Source of the DNA: Rhodocyclaceae bacterium
Lineage (GTDB): Bacteria > Pseudomonadota > Gammaproteobacteria > Burkholderiales > Usitatibacteraceae
Assembly (NCBI GenBank): GCA_020247395.1
Contig: JADCJC010000031.1
Coordinates: 1 to 64,000 of the forward strand
Direction of reading: 5' to 3'
Length of the DNA: 64,000 nt
Shown: one piece after another, positions 51,984-60,047 of the stretch
Numbering within the stretch: the first letter of the stretch is position 1
Layout of the letters: the number at the start of each line of letters is the position of its first letter
Notes under the pieces: generated by a model
Database searches by the model: none
Seen by the model: only the letters and a program-made list of their open reading frames with translations
Told to the model about the DNA's origin: nothing
Translations under genes and position numbers: made by a program

Positions 51984-54064
51984 CTGGGAAGGGTGACGAC
52001 TGAATCGGAGTAAATCGAGGTGCGTAGCTGCGTCGGCGGCGAAAAGATTCCGGTCGTACCACCGGTTGCGTTTGCCGACTCAAGAAAATCTGCCGCCGCT
52101 GGGGTCCCAGAATAGCGTATTTGTCCAGCTAAGGCTGCGCCGGTACTTATGAACACAGCGTCGATGTTGTTCCGACCGCCGGAGGTGAAGCAGTTGGCGG
52201 TGCAGCTCACAGTCGCTAGCGCTGGTGGTGCGACGTCTGCGGAAATCGCCCCATAAATATGCTGATACCAGTTCTGACTCAAATACCAAGCGGGCAGCAC
52301 GGGGTAGCGCCGTATGTCGGAGACATAGTCGCCACTGGGGGGGCCTGCAGCGGTATTTTGGGCAGAGCCTGTCCCCGTCGGGGGCAGCGTTGCAGTCGCA
52401 ACGATCGTTCCGCCGCTTGGGTTCCATCGGTCGGCAATGCTGATTTCTACCACCCCGCCGGTCGCTGAGGGGAATATCCTCCGGCGCAAATGTGTACTGC
52501 TACTTCCATTTGCAAATCGCGTAGCGCCGTCCGTGACACCGACGGTAAGTGTGACGGTCCGGGTCGTGGTTCCACTGACGTCGCCGAACGAGGTCCAGCC
52601 GCCGGCACAGCAGGGCCTGTGCTCAACGAAGTAGCTGGTGGGGTTCGCTTGCGTAAATACAGTGTACGAAGTGCAGTCGAGCTTCTGGTCAGGCAGTGTC
52701 GTATTCCAACTACAAGTAACAGACGGCGCGGTAAGCGAATATGTTTTGTAGGCAGCCATGTCGCTCGGAGTCACTGTCCGCGTGATCGGGGTGGCCGCAT
52801 CTTGCCTAATCCTGCACTGGCGCACCACGCCGGAGACAGTGCAAGTGAACGTCGGAGATGCGGAGGAGGCCGGAGAGAGTGTGTCGGCACCAGTAATCGA
52901 CCAAGAAAGTTCGGTGAGAAATTGTGCGCCGCCGACATGGAACGGTATAAGACCGGCTCTGGCATTAGTAGTTGCAACAAATGCATTCACAGGATCGCTC
53001 GGGTTGCCGATGGGCGCTAGCCAAGGCAATGAGCCGACAAACGCCAACCCAGAGTAGTCGAGCATGCCAGTAATCTGGCGCAGGGTAAACATAGCCTCGC
53101 GCACTTCAATAGCAACACGTTTTTCGGCTTCAACCATCAACTCATCGACGGTGATGTAGATCAATTGGTCGTTAAAGACGACACTTGCATCGGCAGCGAT
53201 AAACTCACCGCTGAGGGCAGCATTGTCAAACGTGGTGCAGCGCTGGGCGACCGGAATACTCGACCAGCCTGCGGGCGTCGGAACCGCGTCGAGAAAGTCG
53301 GCGGGAAATCCATAACCATTCGGGTTTGCAATGGTGGCAGCGTTGGTGCGAAGTTGGGTGCGCCCTGTGGTGTTGATTGCCTCGCCCGGCAAGATCAATA
53401 CCGCAGCAACTCGATCACTGAGGATTCTGCCCGTGTTGTCGCAGACTTTGAGCCAAGGCCAAGCTGGTGTACTGGTCGTCCCGCAGACGAAAGTTCCTGG
53501 TGCGGTGGCCATTGCGGTGGTGGGATTGAGGACTGTCATACACTGCCCGGTTCCGGCATTTGGGTCGGCCAAGTTGGGACTCACCGCATACCACGGCACC
53601 AGTCCCAGAAGGTCTTGCTCGCTGGCGCCGTCGATGGAAAGTCCAAGGGTATTCCAAGGCAATCTGCCGAGGCAGCGTAGGGTGGCAACTTGCGCGTCGA
53701 CGCCAGAAAGGGCTGGCATGCCATTTGTCGCTGCGCCATTGAGGCAGGACGTGGCGTCCGATTGTCCGTTGTAGTTAGTGTTTGCCAAGGTGTCTGGAAG
53801 TGGCAGCCATCCGGGACGCGCGCCGGTGCCGGTCAGCGAGCCGATGGCGTACCCAATCAAGGCTTGTTTGCCTGCGGCGAGGGCCTGTGAGCCGCTGACG
53901 AACTTGCGTTGTGATCGTTCCGAGTTGGCGGTGTTGATTGCAAGCAACAACATCCCCGCACCCAGACCCAGGATACCCAAGACGATGAGTAGAAGAACGA
54001 CGCCGGACTGCGTACGCAGATTTGCGCTCGGACGTACGACCACCATTTGCCATGTGCGCGCCAC
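51980..54064 (-). CDS. Giant pseudopilin-like protein (694 residues), function unknown
   Basis: A short N-terminus is followed by a single membrane helix (about residues 19-43, QSGVVLLLIVLGILGLGAGM) then NTANSERSQRKFVSGSQALAAGKQALIGYAIG, an organisation like the pilin-like N-helix of PilX/GspK-type minor pilins but without a clear prepilin cleavage motif of the GFxxxE type. About 70-200 matches the globular module of the adjacent 246-residue pseudopilin (LPLPD, LGRLPWNTLGLSIDGASEQDLLGLVPWYAVSPN). The remaining 480 residues are Ser/Thr/Ala-rich beta-type sequence with several cysteines (TCTVSGVVRQC, TCSWNTTLPDQKLDCTSY, CCAGGWTSFG, VSCTANCFTS). Likely a tip component. I do not recognise a named family. 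Confidence 0.8.
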   Translation of the reverse strand: MARTWQMVVVRPSANLRTQSGVVLLLIVLGILGLGAGMLLLAINTANSERSQRKFVSGSQALAAGKQALIGYAIGSLTGTGARPGWLPLPDTLANTNYNGQSDATSCLNGAATNGMPALSGVDAQVATLRCLGRLPWNTLGLSIDGASEQDLLGLVPWYAVSPNLADPNAGTGQCMTVLNPTTAMATAPGTFVCGTTSTPAWPWLKVCDNTGRILSDRVAAVLILPGEAINTTGRTQLRTNAATIANPNGYGFPADFLDAVPTPAGWSSIPVAQRCTTFDNAALSGEFIAADASVVFNDQLIYITVDELMVEAEKRVAIEVREAMFTLRQITGMLDYSGLAFVGSLPWLAPIGNPSDPVNAFVATTNARAGLIPFHVGGAQFLTELSWSITGADTLSPASSASPTFTCTVSGVVRQCRIRQDAATPITRTVTPSDMAAYKTYSLTAPSVTCSWNTTLPDQKLDCTSYTVFTQANPTSYFVEHRPCCAGGWTSFGDVSGTTTRTVTLTVGVTDGATRFANGSSSTHLRRRIFPSATGGVVEISIADRWNPSGGTIVATATLPPTGTGSAQNTAAGPPSGDYVSDIRRYPVLPAWYLSQNWYQHIYGAISADVAPPALATVSCTANCFTSGGRNNIDAVFISTGAALAGQIRYSGTPAAADFLESANATGGTTGIFSPPTQLRTSIYSDSVVTLPR

Positions 54065-54078
54065 GAAGATCCTTTATC

Positions 54079-54122
54079 GACGGGCGTTTCCAGGCATTTT
54101 TGCCTGAAGATGCCCGCCAATA
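54079..54122. repeat. Dispersed palindromic repeat, copy E (inside the pilus operon)
   Basis: Begins GACGGGCGTTTCCAGGCA and ends GATGCCCGCCAATA, with a central GGCATTTTTGCC. It sits in the 80-base gap between the MshK-like gene and the giant pseudopilin gene. As an mRNA hairpin it could reduce readthrough and set lower expression of the downstream pseudopilins. Confidence 0.85.
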
Positions 54123-54144
54123 GGCGACTTTTTTGCTTTGTTAC

Positions 54145-54627
54145 TCATGGCTGCTTAGCGATAGCGCGTGTGGGCTGCGGAGGCTTCGTCGCTTTCGCCG
54201 GAGCAGACTTCGATACTACAGGCGCTGTTGGGCTGACACCCGACTCAAGAAATTTCACGCCCGACTCAGTCCCGGTCATCGACGGTTTGGCGGCAATATT
54301 GTTGCTCGATGTTGCATCGATTCGTTGGCTGCCATCGACCCAATAGATGGTGCGACCGCTGCTGCTCTTCAAGAAGCCGTCAACTTGCGGGGAACGAGCC
54401 ACGACTTCGCCGTCAACAACCGATACGCCGTCTTTGCGCGCCTTATCGAGGCGATCACGTTCGGTATCAGTGAAGAATAACTTGCCAATGAGCGGGCGAT
54501 AGGTCGTCGATACCGGCTGCGGAGTGTAACTCCCGGCGGTCTTGGAAGACGCTGTGGTTTGGCCGATCGCGTTCACACTGATCAGCGAAAAGTAGAGCAC
54601 GGCGACGGTGATCGTGTGTTGTTTCAC
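54145..54627 (-). CDS. MshK-like pilus protein
   Basis: A 160-residue exported protein with a signal peptide (about 1-23) and a core with PLIGKLFFTDTERDRLDKARKDGVSVVDGEVVARSPQVDGFLKSSSGRTIYWVDGSQ. The LFFTxxER and GxVxRS...TxWVDG pattern resembles small proteins encoded beside MshJ in MSHA loci; its Pro/Ala/Lys-rich tail is probably disordered. It overlaps the PilO-like gene by four bases. A role in pilus assembly is inferred from the operon. Confidence 0.65.
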   Translation of the reverse strand: MKQHTITVAVLYFSLISVNAIGQTTASSKTAGSYTPQPVSTTYRPLIGKLFFTDTERDRLDKARKDGVSVVDGEVVARSPQVDGFLKSSSGRTIYWVDGSQRIDATSSNNIAAKPSMTGTESGVKFLESGVSPTAPVVSKSAPAKATKPPQPTRAIAKQP

Positions 54628-55337
54628 GGTGTTTTCGTCGGCTGAGCGACCGCGACTGTGGGCGCACGTTTATCGACTAATGTAATCCACTCGAGCGCGC
54701 AATCCGCTTCGATTGCCGGGGCAAGTATCGGCGGGGGAGCGGCAGGCACGTCAGCGTTACGCGGGGTCGCGGCGACGACCGCAGCGGGCGGGGGCAATGC
54801 AACCGTCCCGCCGCGGGTATTGCGGCCCAACGCGCATCGCTCGATCTGAAAGATGCCGCGCTGCATACGCGAGAATTCGTCGAGGAAGGCGAGCATGTCG
54901 CCGTCATGCAGTGACGTCGCTTTGAGCTGCACCCTGCTGCCAAGAACTTCGATGGCGGTGATGCTCGTGCCGCCGGCGAGTTTGAGCGGCCGTTGCGCGC
55001 TGACCTGATACTCAAGGGAGATGATGCCGTGCCGTGCACGGAGTGCTTCCATGGCATCGAGTAGATCGAGGCGCCTCTCGGCGACAAAAACGCCGCGCCC
55101 TTCGAGCGCGAGATATGTGTCTTCCGAATTGCGCAGATCGTCACGTTGCTGCTCGGCGTTAGCCAACCGCATTTGCGCATCGTTTAGGCGGCGCTGTGAC
55201 TGCGCGTTGTTCTTCTTTTCGGTTTGCCACCAAAAGTAGGTACCGCCGACTAAAAACGCCGCAACGCCTATACCCGCGACAAGAATCAGATAGGAAAGTC
55301 TAAGTGCGCTGAAGCCCTCCTTTGTCATCACGCTCAT
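54624..55337 (-). CDS. PilO/MshJ-like inner-membrane protein
   Basis: A 237-residue bitopic protein. A membrane helix (about 15-37) is followed by a coiled coil (QSQRRLNDAQMRLANAEQQRDDLRN, about 45-72) and a periplasmic ferredoxin-like domain with GVFVAERRLDLLDAMEALRARHGIISLEYQVSAQ and HDGDMLAFLDEFSRMQRGIFQIERCAL, the pattern seen in PilO and MshJ alignment-complex proteins. The tail is Pro/Ala-rich. It overlaps both neighbours by four bases, so the unit is translated as a set. Confidence 0.8.
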   Translation of the reverse strand: MSVMTKEGFSALRLSYLILVAGIGVAAFLVGGTYFWWQTEKKNNAQSQRRLNDAQMRLANAEQQRDDLRNSEDTYLALEGRGVFVAERRLDLLDAMEALRARHGIISLEYQVSAQRPLKLAGGTSITAIEVLGSRVQLKATSLHDGDMLAFLDEFSRMQRGIFQIERCALGRNTRGGTVALPPPAAVVAATPRNADVPAAPPPILAPAIEADCALEWITLVDKRAPTVAVAQPTKTP

Positions 55338-56995
55338 GTGCCCGGCACCTTTCGCGCGATGTGCAGGGTGAACGCCGCTTTTGTTGCCGTTGCGGCTGAA
55401 CGGTCAATGACTTTGAGGCTGGCGGAAGAGGCGGTGTCGACCGGTAGCTTCACTGCCTTAACCGTGAACTCACCATTCTTACTCAACTCGTTAATCAGCC
55501 GATCAATCTCCGCAAGTGCCCTTCGCACGTCGCCGTCAAACGGTTGAACCGCTGCGTCAATCAACGCGATGTGATACTTGTTTCCCGTCAGCGGCGGATT
55601 GAACAAATTCTCGGCGATAGTCGACTGGCCCACCGGTGCTGGGGGTATCGAGGCCGTCGCCCGTGACTTGTTGTCTGAGGTCACCTGCGACGAGCCAGCG
55701 AGGCTCGCGTTTACTGCGCCAAATCCCTGTGGTGCGGTTGGTATGAACGCCGGCTCGTTATTGGTGGCCCACAGAACTTGATCAACTTGCACCAAAGGAT
55801 ACCTATCGAAAACTTTGGCGATCTCATTTAACAAGCGTCCTGGTGCCGCCGGCGCGGGGCGAATCTGCGAGTTAAAAAAGATACTAGTATCGCGGACGGT
55901 ATCAGTTGCCTCTTTTTGCGTACGCATGGAGTTTACAACCTCCTGATACGCTAATCGGAGCGCGTCTTCGCGTCGACTTCGCTCGTCGATTTCTTGCGTA
56001 ATCTGGGTCAAGTAGTAAAAATTGAAAGCTGCGGCCACCACGCCTGCGGCAAGGACTGCAGCCGTGGCACCAAAGATTGCGATGCGAGCACGCCTAAAGG
56101 CGGCGAATCGGGTTTCGACCGGTGCCGCGAAGTGATTTTCCAGCGAGCTGCGTGCGTACAGATGGCAGAAAATTTCTTCCGCATGTGATGACGTCGGCGC
56201 AGGTGCGACTTCAAGTTTGGCAGCGATGTCATTGATGTCGAGAACGCGATACCGTAGCATTGGATAGCGGCCAATAGCTTCTTGTATCATCGCGCTATCA
56301 CGCGCGTGAAGCAGCATACAAACTTCGAGAGAAGCTGCATCTTCAAAATAACGCAAGCTCTCCAAGTACTGCCAAGTGCGGCTAGTCTCCGCTGTAATCA
56401 GTTGCCCGACCGAGCGTGACTCGTCGTAGATAATCGGTATCAGCCGACTGAACTTGATTTGTCCGTTCCTGAAGTAGGTTTGCCGAAGGCCAAGGTCGGG
56501 AATGATGGTGACCAACATCGTATGTGGAAAAACTGAATCCAGCGCCTTTAACAAGCGGCTCGACAACACGGCAGAAGAACAAATGGCTTCGAGAGGTACT
56601 TTTTTTCGGTCGAGCAATGCCAGTAGTGGCTTCAGCAACTCCGGATTGGTGACAGCATGAAGGCAGATGCTGTCATCACGACGCCCCTTGGCCTCGCGTT
56701 CCTGCACAATCGCATGACGATAAGGTGAAGCGCGATAGATTTGCGCGAGTTTCCGATCGAGTACAGCCTGTCGGTCACTACCGCGAAGATGAGGGATCGT
56801 ATCGATGCGAAAATCCTCCTCGATTAAGTCGGTGACGAGGTAGGTGGGGGACGATGCGTATTTGGAAAGTTGCTCCTCAAGCGCTTGCGTCTGAATGTCT
56901 CCTACGCTAAAACTCTCGCGGCTCACCAGCTTGTTGCCGCTAATGACAAGTGAGACCAGCTTATCATTCGTTAAGTAAAGATAGTGTTTTGACAC
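55334..56995 (-). CDS. MshI-like fused PilM/PilN-type assembly protein
   Basis: A 553-residue protein. The first 290 residues lack a membrane segment and resemble the actin-like cytoplasmic half of GspL/PilM-type proteins (SSPTYLVTDLIEEDFRIDTIPHLRGSDRQAVLDRKLAQIYRASPYRHA; a Ser-rich CSSAVLSSRLL segment). A membrane helix follows (about 308-328), then a coiled coil (EIDERSRREDALRLAYQEVVNSM) and a periplasmic PilN-like domain. Such a fusion is usual for MshI/GspL. Overlaps the PilO-like gene (ATGA). It anchors the platform complex in the inner membrane. Confidence 0.8.
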   Translation of the reverse strand: MSKHYLYLTNDKLVSLVISGNKLVSRESFSVGDIQTQALEEQLSKYASSPTYLVTDLIEEDFRIDTIPHLRGSDRQAVLDRKLAQIYRASPYRHAIVQEREAKGRRDDSICLHAVTNPELLKPLLALLDRKKVPLEAICSSAVLSSRLLKALDSVFPHTMLVTIIPDLGLRQTYFRNGQIKFSRLIPIIYDESRSVGQLITAETSRTWQYLESLRYFEDAASLEVCMLLHARDSAMIQEAIGRYPMLRYRVLDINDIAAKLEVAPAPTSSHAEEIFCHLYARSSLENHFAAPVETRFAAFRRARIAIFGATAAVLAAGVVAAAFNFYYLTQITQEIDERSRREDALRLAYQEVVNSMRTQKEATDTVRDTSIFFNSQIRPAPAAPGRLLNEIAKVFDRYPLVQVDQVLWATNNEPAFIPTAPQGFGAVNASLAGSSQVTSDNKSRATASIPPAPVGQSTIAENLFNPPLTGNKYHIALIDAAVQPFDGDVRRALAEIDRLINELSKNGEFTVKAVKLPVDTASSASLKVIDRSAATATKAAFTLHIARKVPGT

Positions 56996-57006
56996 GACCG
57001 TATTTC

Positions 57007-58212
57007 CTAACGAATTGTCGTCTTGGCGATTACGTCATACATGGGCAAGAAGATGGTGATTAAGATACCAATCAGGACGCCGCCAAGAATAACTGTCAAA
57101 GCAGGCTTGATTAGCTCCTGCAGGCTTGACATGGTTTCCTTCACTTCACGGTTGTAGAAATAGCTGACGTTGAGCAGTGCTGTATCGAGCCCGCCGGTTG
57201 ATTCGCCAACTTTAAGCATCCGCAGCACCAATGGCGGGAAAAGTCGGGCGTTCTGAAAGGCTTGGGTGATGGCAGTGCCATCACTGATTTCTCGGCCAAC
57301 GCGCTGTAAGCCCTGTTCGAGTATGCGGTTACCCATGATTTTTTCAGCAATTTCAATGCAATCAAGGACGCCTAGCCCCGACTTGTACATCAGTGCGAAG
57401 TACGTTGAGAAGCGCGCCAAGATGATTTTTTGCGTGAGCGGGCCCATGACAGGAAGTTTCAACAACATGGCGTCGATTTGATAGCGAACGTCCTCGTTTG
57501 TTTTCGCCAGAATGAACAAAATCACACCACTAACGATTGGCAGGCCCAAACACAGATACCAAAATTGCCGCATGAAGGCGGATACGGCGATGAGCGCGAG
57601 GGTCGCTTTGGGGGGATTCGCTGTCAGCGCTTTCATGGTGATGGCAAGCTGTGGGACTAAGAAAATCATCAGGAGAAAAACCACACCAAAAATGACGGCA
57701 CCCGCAAACAACGGGTACATCATCGCTTTTTTTACCTGCGAGGCCAACTCATCCTGCCATTTGAGATTCTCGGTGAGCTGCGTGAGAACTTCCGGCAGTT
57801 GCCCTGAGCGCTCACCTGTTCGAATGAGCGCAATGAACACCGTATCAAATGCGTGAGGGTGATTCGCCATTGCCTCCGACAGGCGCAGGCCACCCTCTAT
57901 GTCTTCGAGCAGAGTCGCCACCACCTGCTTAAACGCCGGGTTTTCAACCGTGTCTCGCAAATCAGATAACGCTTCAATGATCGGCACCCCAGCGCGAAGC
58001 AGTTGGTCCATGTGGAAGCAGAAGGTAATCAGCTCCTTGCGGGTAATTCGACGCGCTGTCGAGAGTGCAGATTTTTTGATTGACTCGAATCTGATTAGAT
58101 CGAGCTCCATTTTTTTTAGACGCAGTTCCAGATCGATGGCGTTGGAAGCATCCAAGTTTCCGGTCTGAATTTGCCCCTCGTGGTTGACTGCGCGATAGCT
58201 GAACGTTGCCAT
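57007..58212 (-). CDS. mshG: Type IV pilus/type II secretion platform protein (GspF/PilC family)
   Basis: A 401-residue polytopic inner-membrane protein that forms the assembly platform. It has two T2SSF domains: the first with ITFCFHMDQLLRAGVPIIEALSDLRDT, ALIRTGERSGQLPEVLTQL; the second with ILARFSTYFALMYKSGLGVLDCIEIAE and RMLKVGESTGGLDTALLNVSYFYNREV. Membrane helices lie near 165-190, 218-240 and 370-395. The ATG 58212 gives MATFSYRAVNHEGQ, the typical start; a TTG six codons earlier overlaps the ATPase gene. The symbol mshG is by analogy with the operon. Confidence 0.9.
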   Translation of the reverse strand: MATFSYRAVNHEGQIQTGNLDASNAIDLELRLKKMELDLIRFESIKKSALSTARRITRKELITFCFHMDQLLRAGVPIIEALSDLRDTVENPAFKQVVATLLEDIEGGLRLSEAMANHPHAFDTVFIALIRTGERSGQLPEVLTQLTENLKWQDELASQVKKAMMYPLFAGAVIFGVVFLLMIFLVPQLAITMKALTANPPKATLALIAVSAFMRQFWYLCLGLPIVSGVILFILAKTNEDVRYQIDAMLLKLPVMGPLTQKIILARFSTYFALMYKSGLGVLDCIEIAEKIMGNRILEQGLQRVGREISDGTAITQAFQNARLFPPLVLRMLKVGESTGGLDTALLNVSYFYNREVKETMSSLQELIKPALTVILGGVLIGILITIFLPMYDVIAKTTIR

Positions 58213-58222
58213 GGATTTGCCG

Positions 58223-59938
58223 CTAGTCAATACGATCAGTCAGATCGACGATCCGCGAAATTTCGTCGAGATCGGTCTCTCCTGTCAGTACGCGATTGAC
58301 GGCGTCCTCCGCAAGCGTGCGAAATCCGCGCCTACGCGCGGACTCACGGATTTCCCGGGCTGTTGCCCGTCGCGCAATCAGCTCATCAATCTCGTCGTCC
58401 ATGCGGAACAGCTCCATGATCGCCACACGTCCCTTGTAGCCGCTGTTGTCACAGGTTTCGCAACCAACATGCCGGAATACTTCGCCCTTCCAGTCTTGGC
58501 TCACGCCGAGGATGCGCCGGGTGCCGTCGTCTTCCGGGCGATAGGCTTGTTTACATTTTCCACACAGGCGCCGCACCAAACGTTGCGCAACGACACCGAT
58601 GATATTGCCTGACATGATGTCCGGCAATACGCCTAAATCTTGTAGTCGCGGGATGGCACCGATTGCTGAATTGGTATGCAACGTTGAATAGACTTGGTGG
58701 CCAGTCATCGCTGCACGGAACGCCATTTCTGCGGTGTCTTGGTCGCGAATCTCACCAACCAGAATCACATCAGGATCTTGACGCATCATCGAGCGGATAC
58801 CACTTGCAAAGTCCAGTTTCGCGGCCTCATTGACTGACGTTTGTCTAATCATCGCCATTGGGTATTCGACCGGGTCTTCCAGCGTCATGATGTTGACGCC
58901 CTCGGTATTGACATGGTTCAAGATCGAATACAGCGTGGTCGTCTTACCGGAGCCCGTCGGTCCGGTGACCAAAATGATGCCCTCTGGACGCGCCATCATG
59001 AGCCGGAGCATCTTCAGCTCGTCTTCTTGGAGGCCAAGACCCTCAAGCGCGACGATACCTTTCTGTCGGTCGAGAATACGCAATACTACGTTTTCGCCGT
59101 GTGTGGTTGGCTGCGCAGCAACGCGAAAGTCGACGGAGCGGCCTGATAAGGTCAATGAAATTCGACCGTCCTGCGGTGCTCGGGTCTCGGCAATGTTCAT
59201 GCCTGAGATTACCTTGAGGCGTACCACCATCGCGCTCCAATAGTTCTTGTGAAGCGAGCGAATTTGACGAAGCACACCGTCAATGCGGTAACGAATTCGC
59301 AGAAATCCCTGTTCCGGCTCAAAATGAATATCCGAGGCATTGCGTTTTACCGCATCAGCCAACAGCGCATCAATAAGGCGTACGACCGGCTGACTATATT
59401 CATCAAAGTCGGTTGCCAAGCTTTGGTAGTCGATCTCGCCGGTTTCAATCTCATTGAGAATGCCATCGATCGAAAGTTCAAAACCATAGTGCTGTTCGAT
59501 GGCGATTGCAATGTCAGATTCGCGTGCCAATACCTGTTCAATGCGAATATCCTCGCGAACTAAGACGCGAATTTGGTCGATGGCGACCACGTTGGTCGGG
59601 TCCGCGACCGCTAACAGCAGCTTGCGTGTCCTGCGATCAAAGTCGACCGGCAGAACTTGGTAGCGCTTGGCGATATCCTTCGGCACCATCGACAGTGCTT
59701 CGGCGTCGATAATGGTGTTTGACAGATCCACTGCGGTCTGTCCGAGACTTTCGGAAAGCGTATCGCGAATCGTTGCTTCCGTAACAAACCCGAGCGTAAC
59801 CAAAGTCTTGCCAAGTGGCGCTTTGGACGTGCGCTGATCCAGCAGCGCGATGTTCAGCTGGTCTTGTGAAATGATGCCGCGCGCTAGCAGAGTCTGCCCT
59901 AGCGGCAACTGGGAGAGTGGCGAACTCATCTGATTCAT
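58223..59938 (-). CDS. mshE: Pilus assembly ATPase (GspE/MshE family)
   Basis: A 571-residue hexameric secretion ATPase driving pilin insertion. The N-terminal MshEN region (about 6-60) has two short motifs, PLGQTLLARGIISQDQLNIAL and PLGKTLVTLGFVTEATIRDTL, the kind that bind cyclic-di-GMP in MshE. The catalytic part has Walker A GPTGSGKTTTLY, the Asp box TLEDPVEYP, Walker B PDVILVGEIRDQDTAEMA, the His box TGHQVYSTLHTN, and a four-cysteine zinc site CGKC...CETC. I chose ATG 59938 over the upstream open frame. Note that Pro replaces the Arg/Lys often found before LG in MshEN motifs. Confidence 0.93.
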   Translation of the reverse strand: MNQMSSPLSQLPLGQTLLARGIISQDQLNIALLDQRTSKAPLGKTLVTLGFVTEATIRDTLSESLGQTAVDLSNTIIDAEALSMVPKDIAKRYQVLPVDFDRRTRKLLLAVADPTNVVAIDQIRVLVREDIRIEQVLARESDIAIAIEQHYGFELSIDGILNEIETGEIDYQSLATDFDEYSQPVVRLIDALLADAVKRNASDIHFEPEQGFLRIRYRIDGVLRQIRSLHKNYWSAMVVRLKVISGMNIAETRAPQDGRISLTLSGRSVDFRVAAQPTTHGENVVLRILDRQKGIVALEGLGLQEDELKMLRLMMARPEGIILVTGPTGSGKTTTLYSILNHVNTEGVNIMTLEDPVEYPMAMIRQTSVNEAAKLDFASGIRSMMRQDPDVILVGEIRDQDTAEMAFRAAMTGHQVYSTLHTNSAIGAIPRLQDLGVLPDIMSGNIIGVVAQRLVRRLCGKCKQAYRPEDDGTRRILGVSQDWKGEVFRHVGCETCDNSGYKGRVAIMELFRMDDEIDELIARRATAREIRESARRRGFRTLAEDAVNRVLTGETDLDEISRIVDLTDRID

Positions 59939-60047
59939 GTCGAAGACATCTTGTGGTGGCAGGGCACGTTCACATTCCGGTTGGCCGCATTGATCTGCGG
60001 GCCACGATTGTACCAATCACCCAAGATTGGAAAGCGCATGTTTCTCA

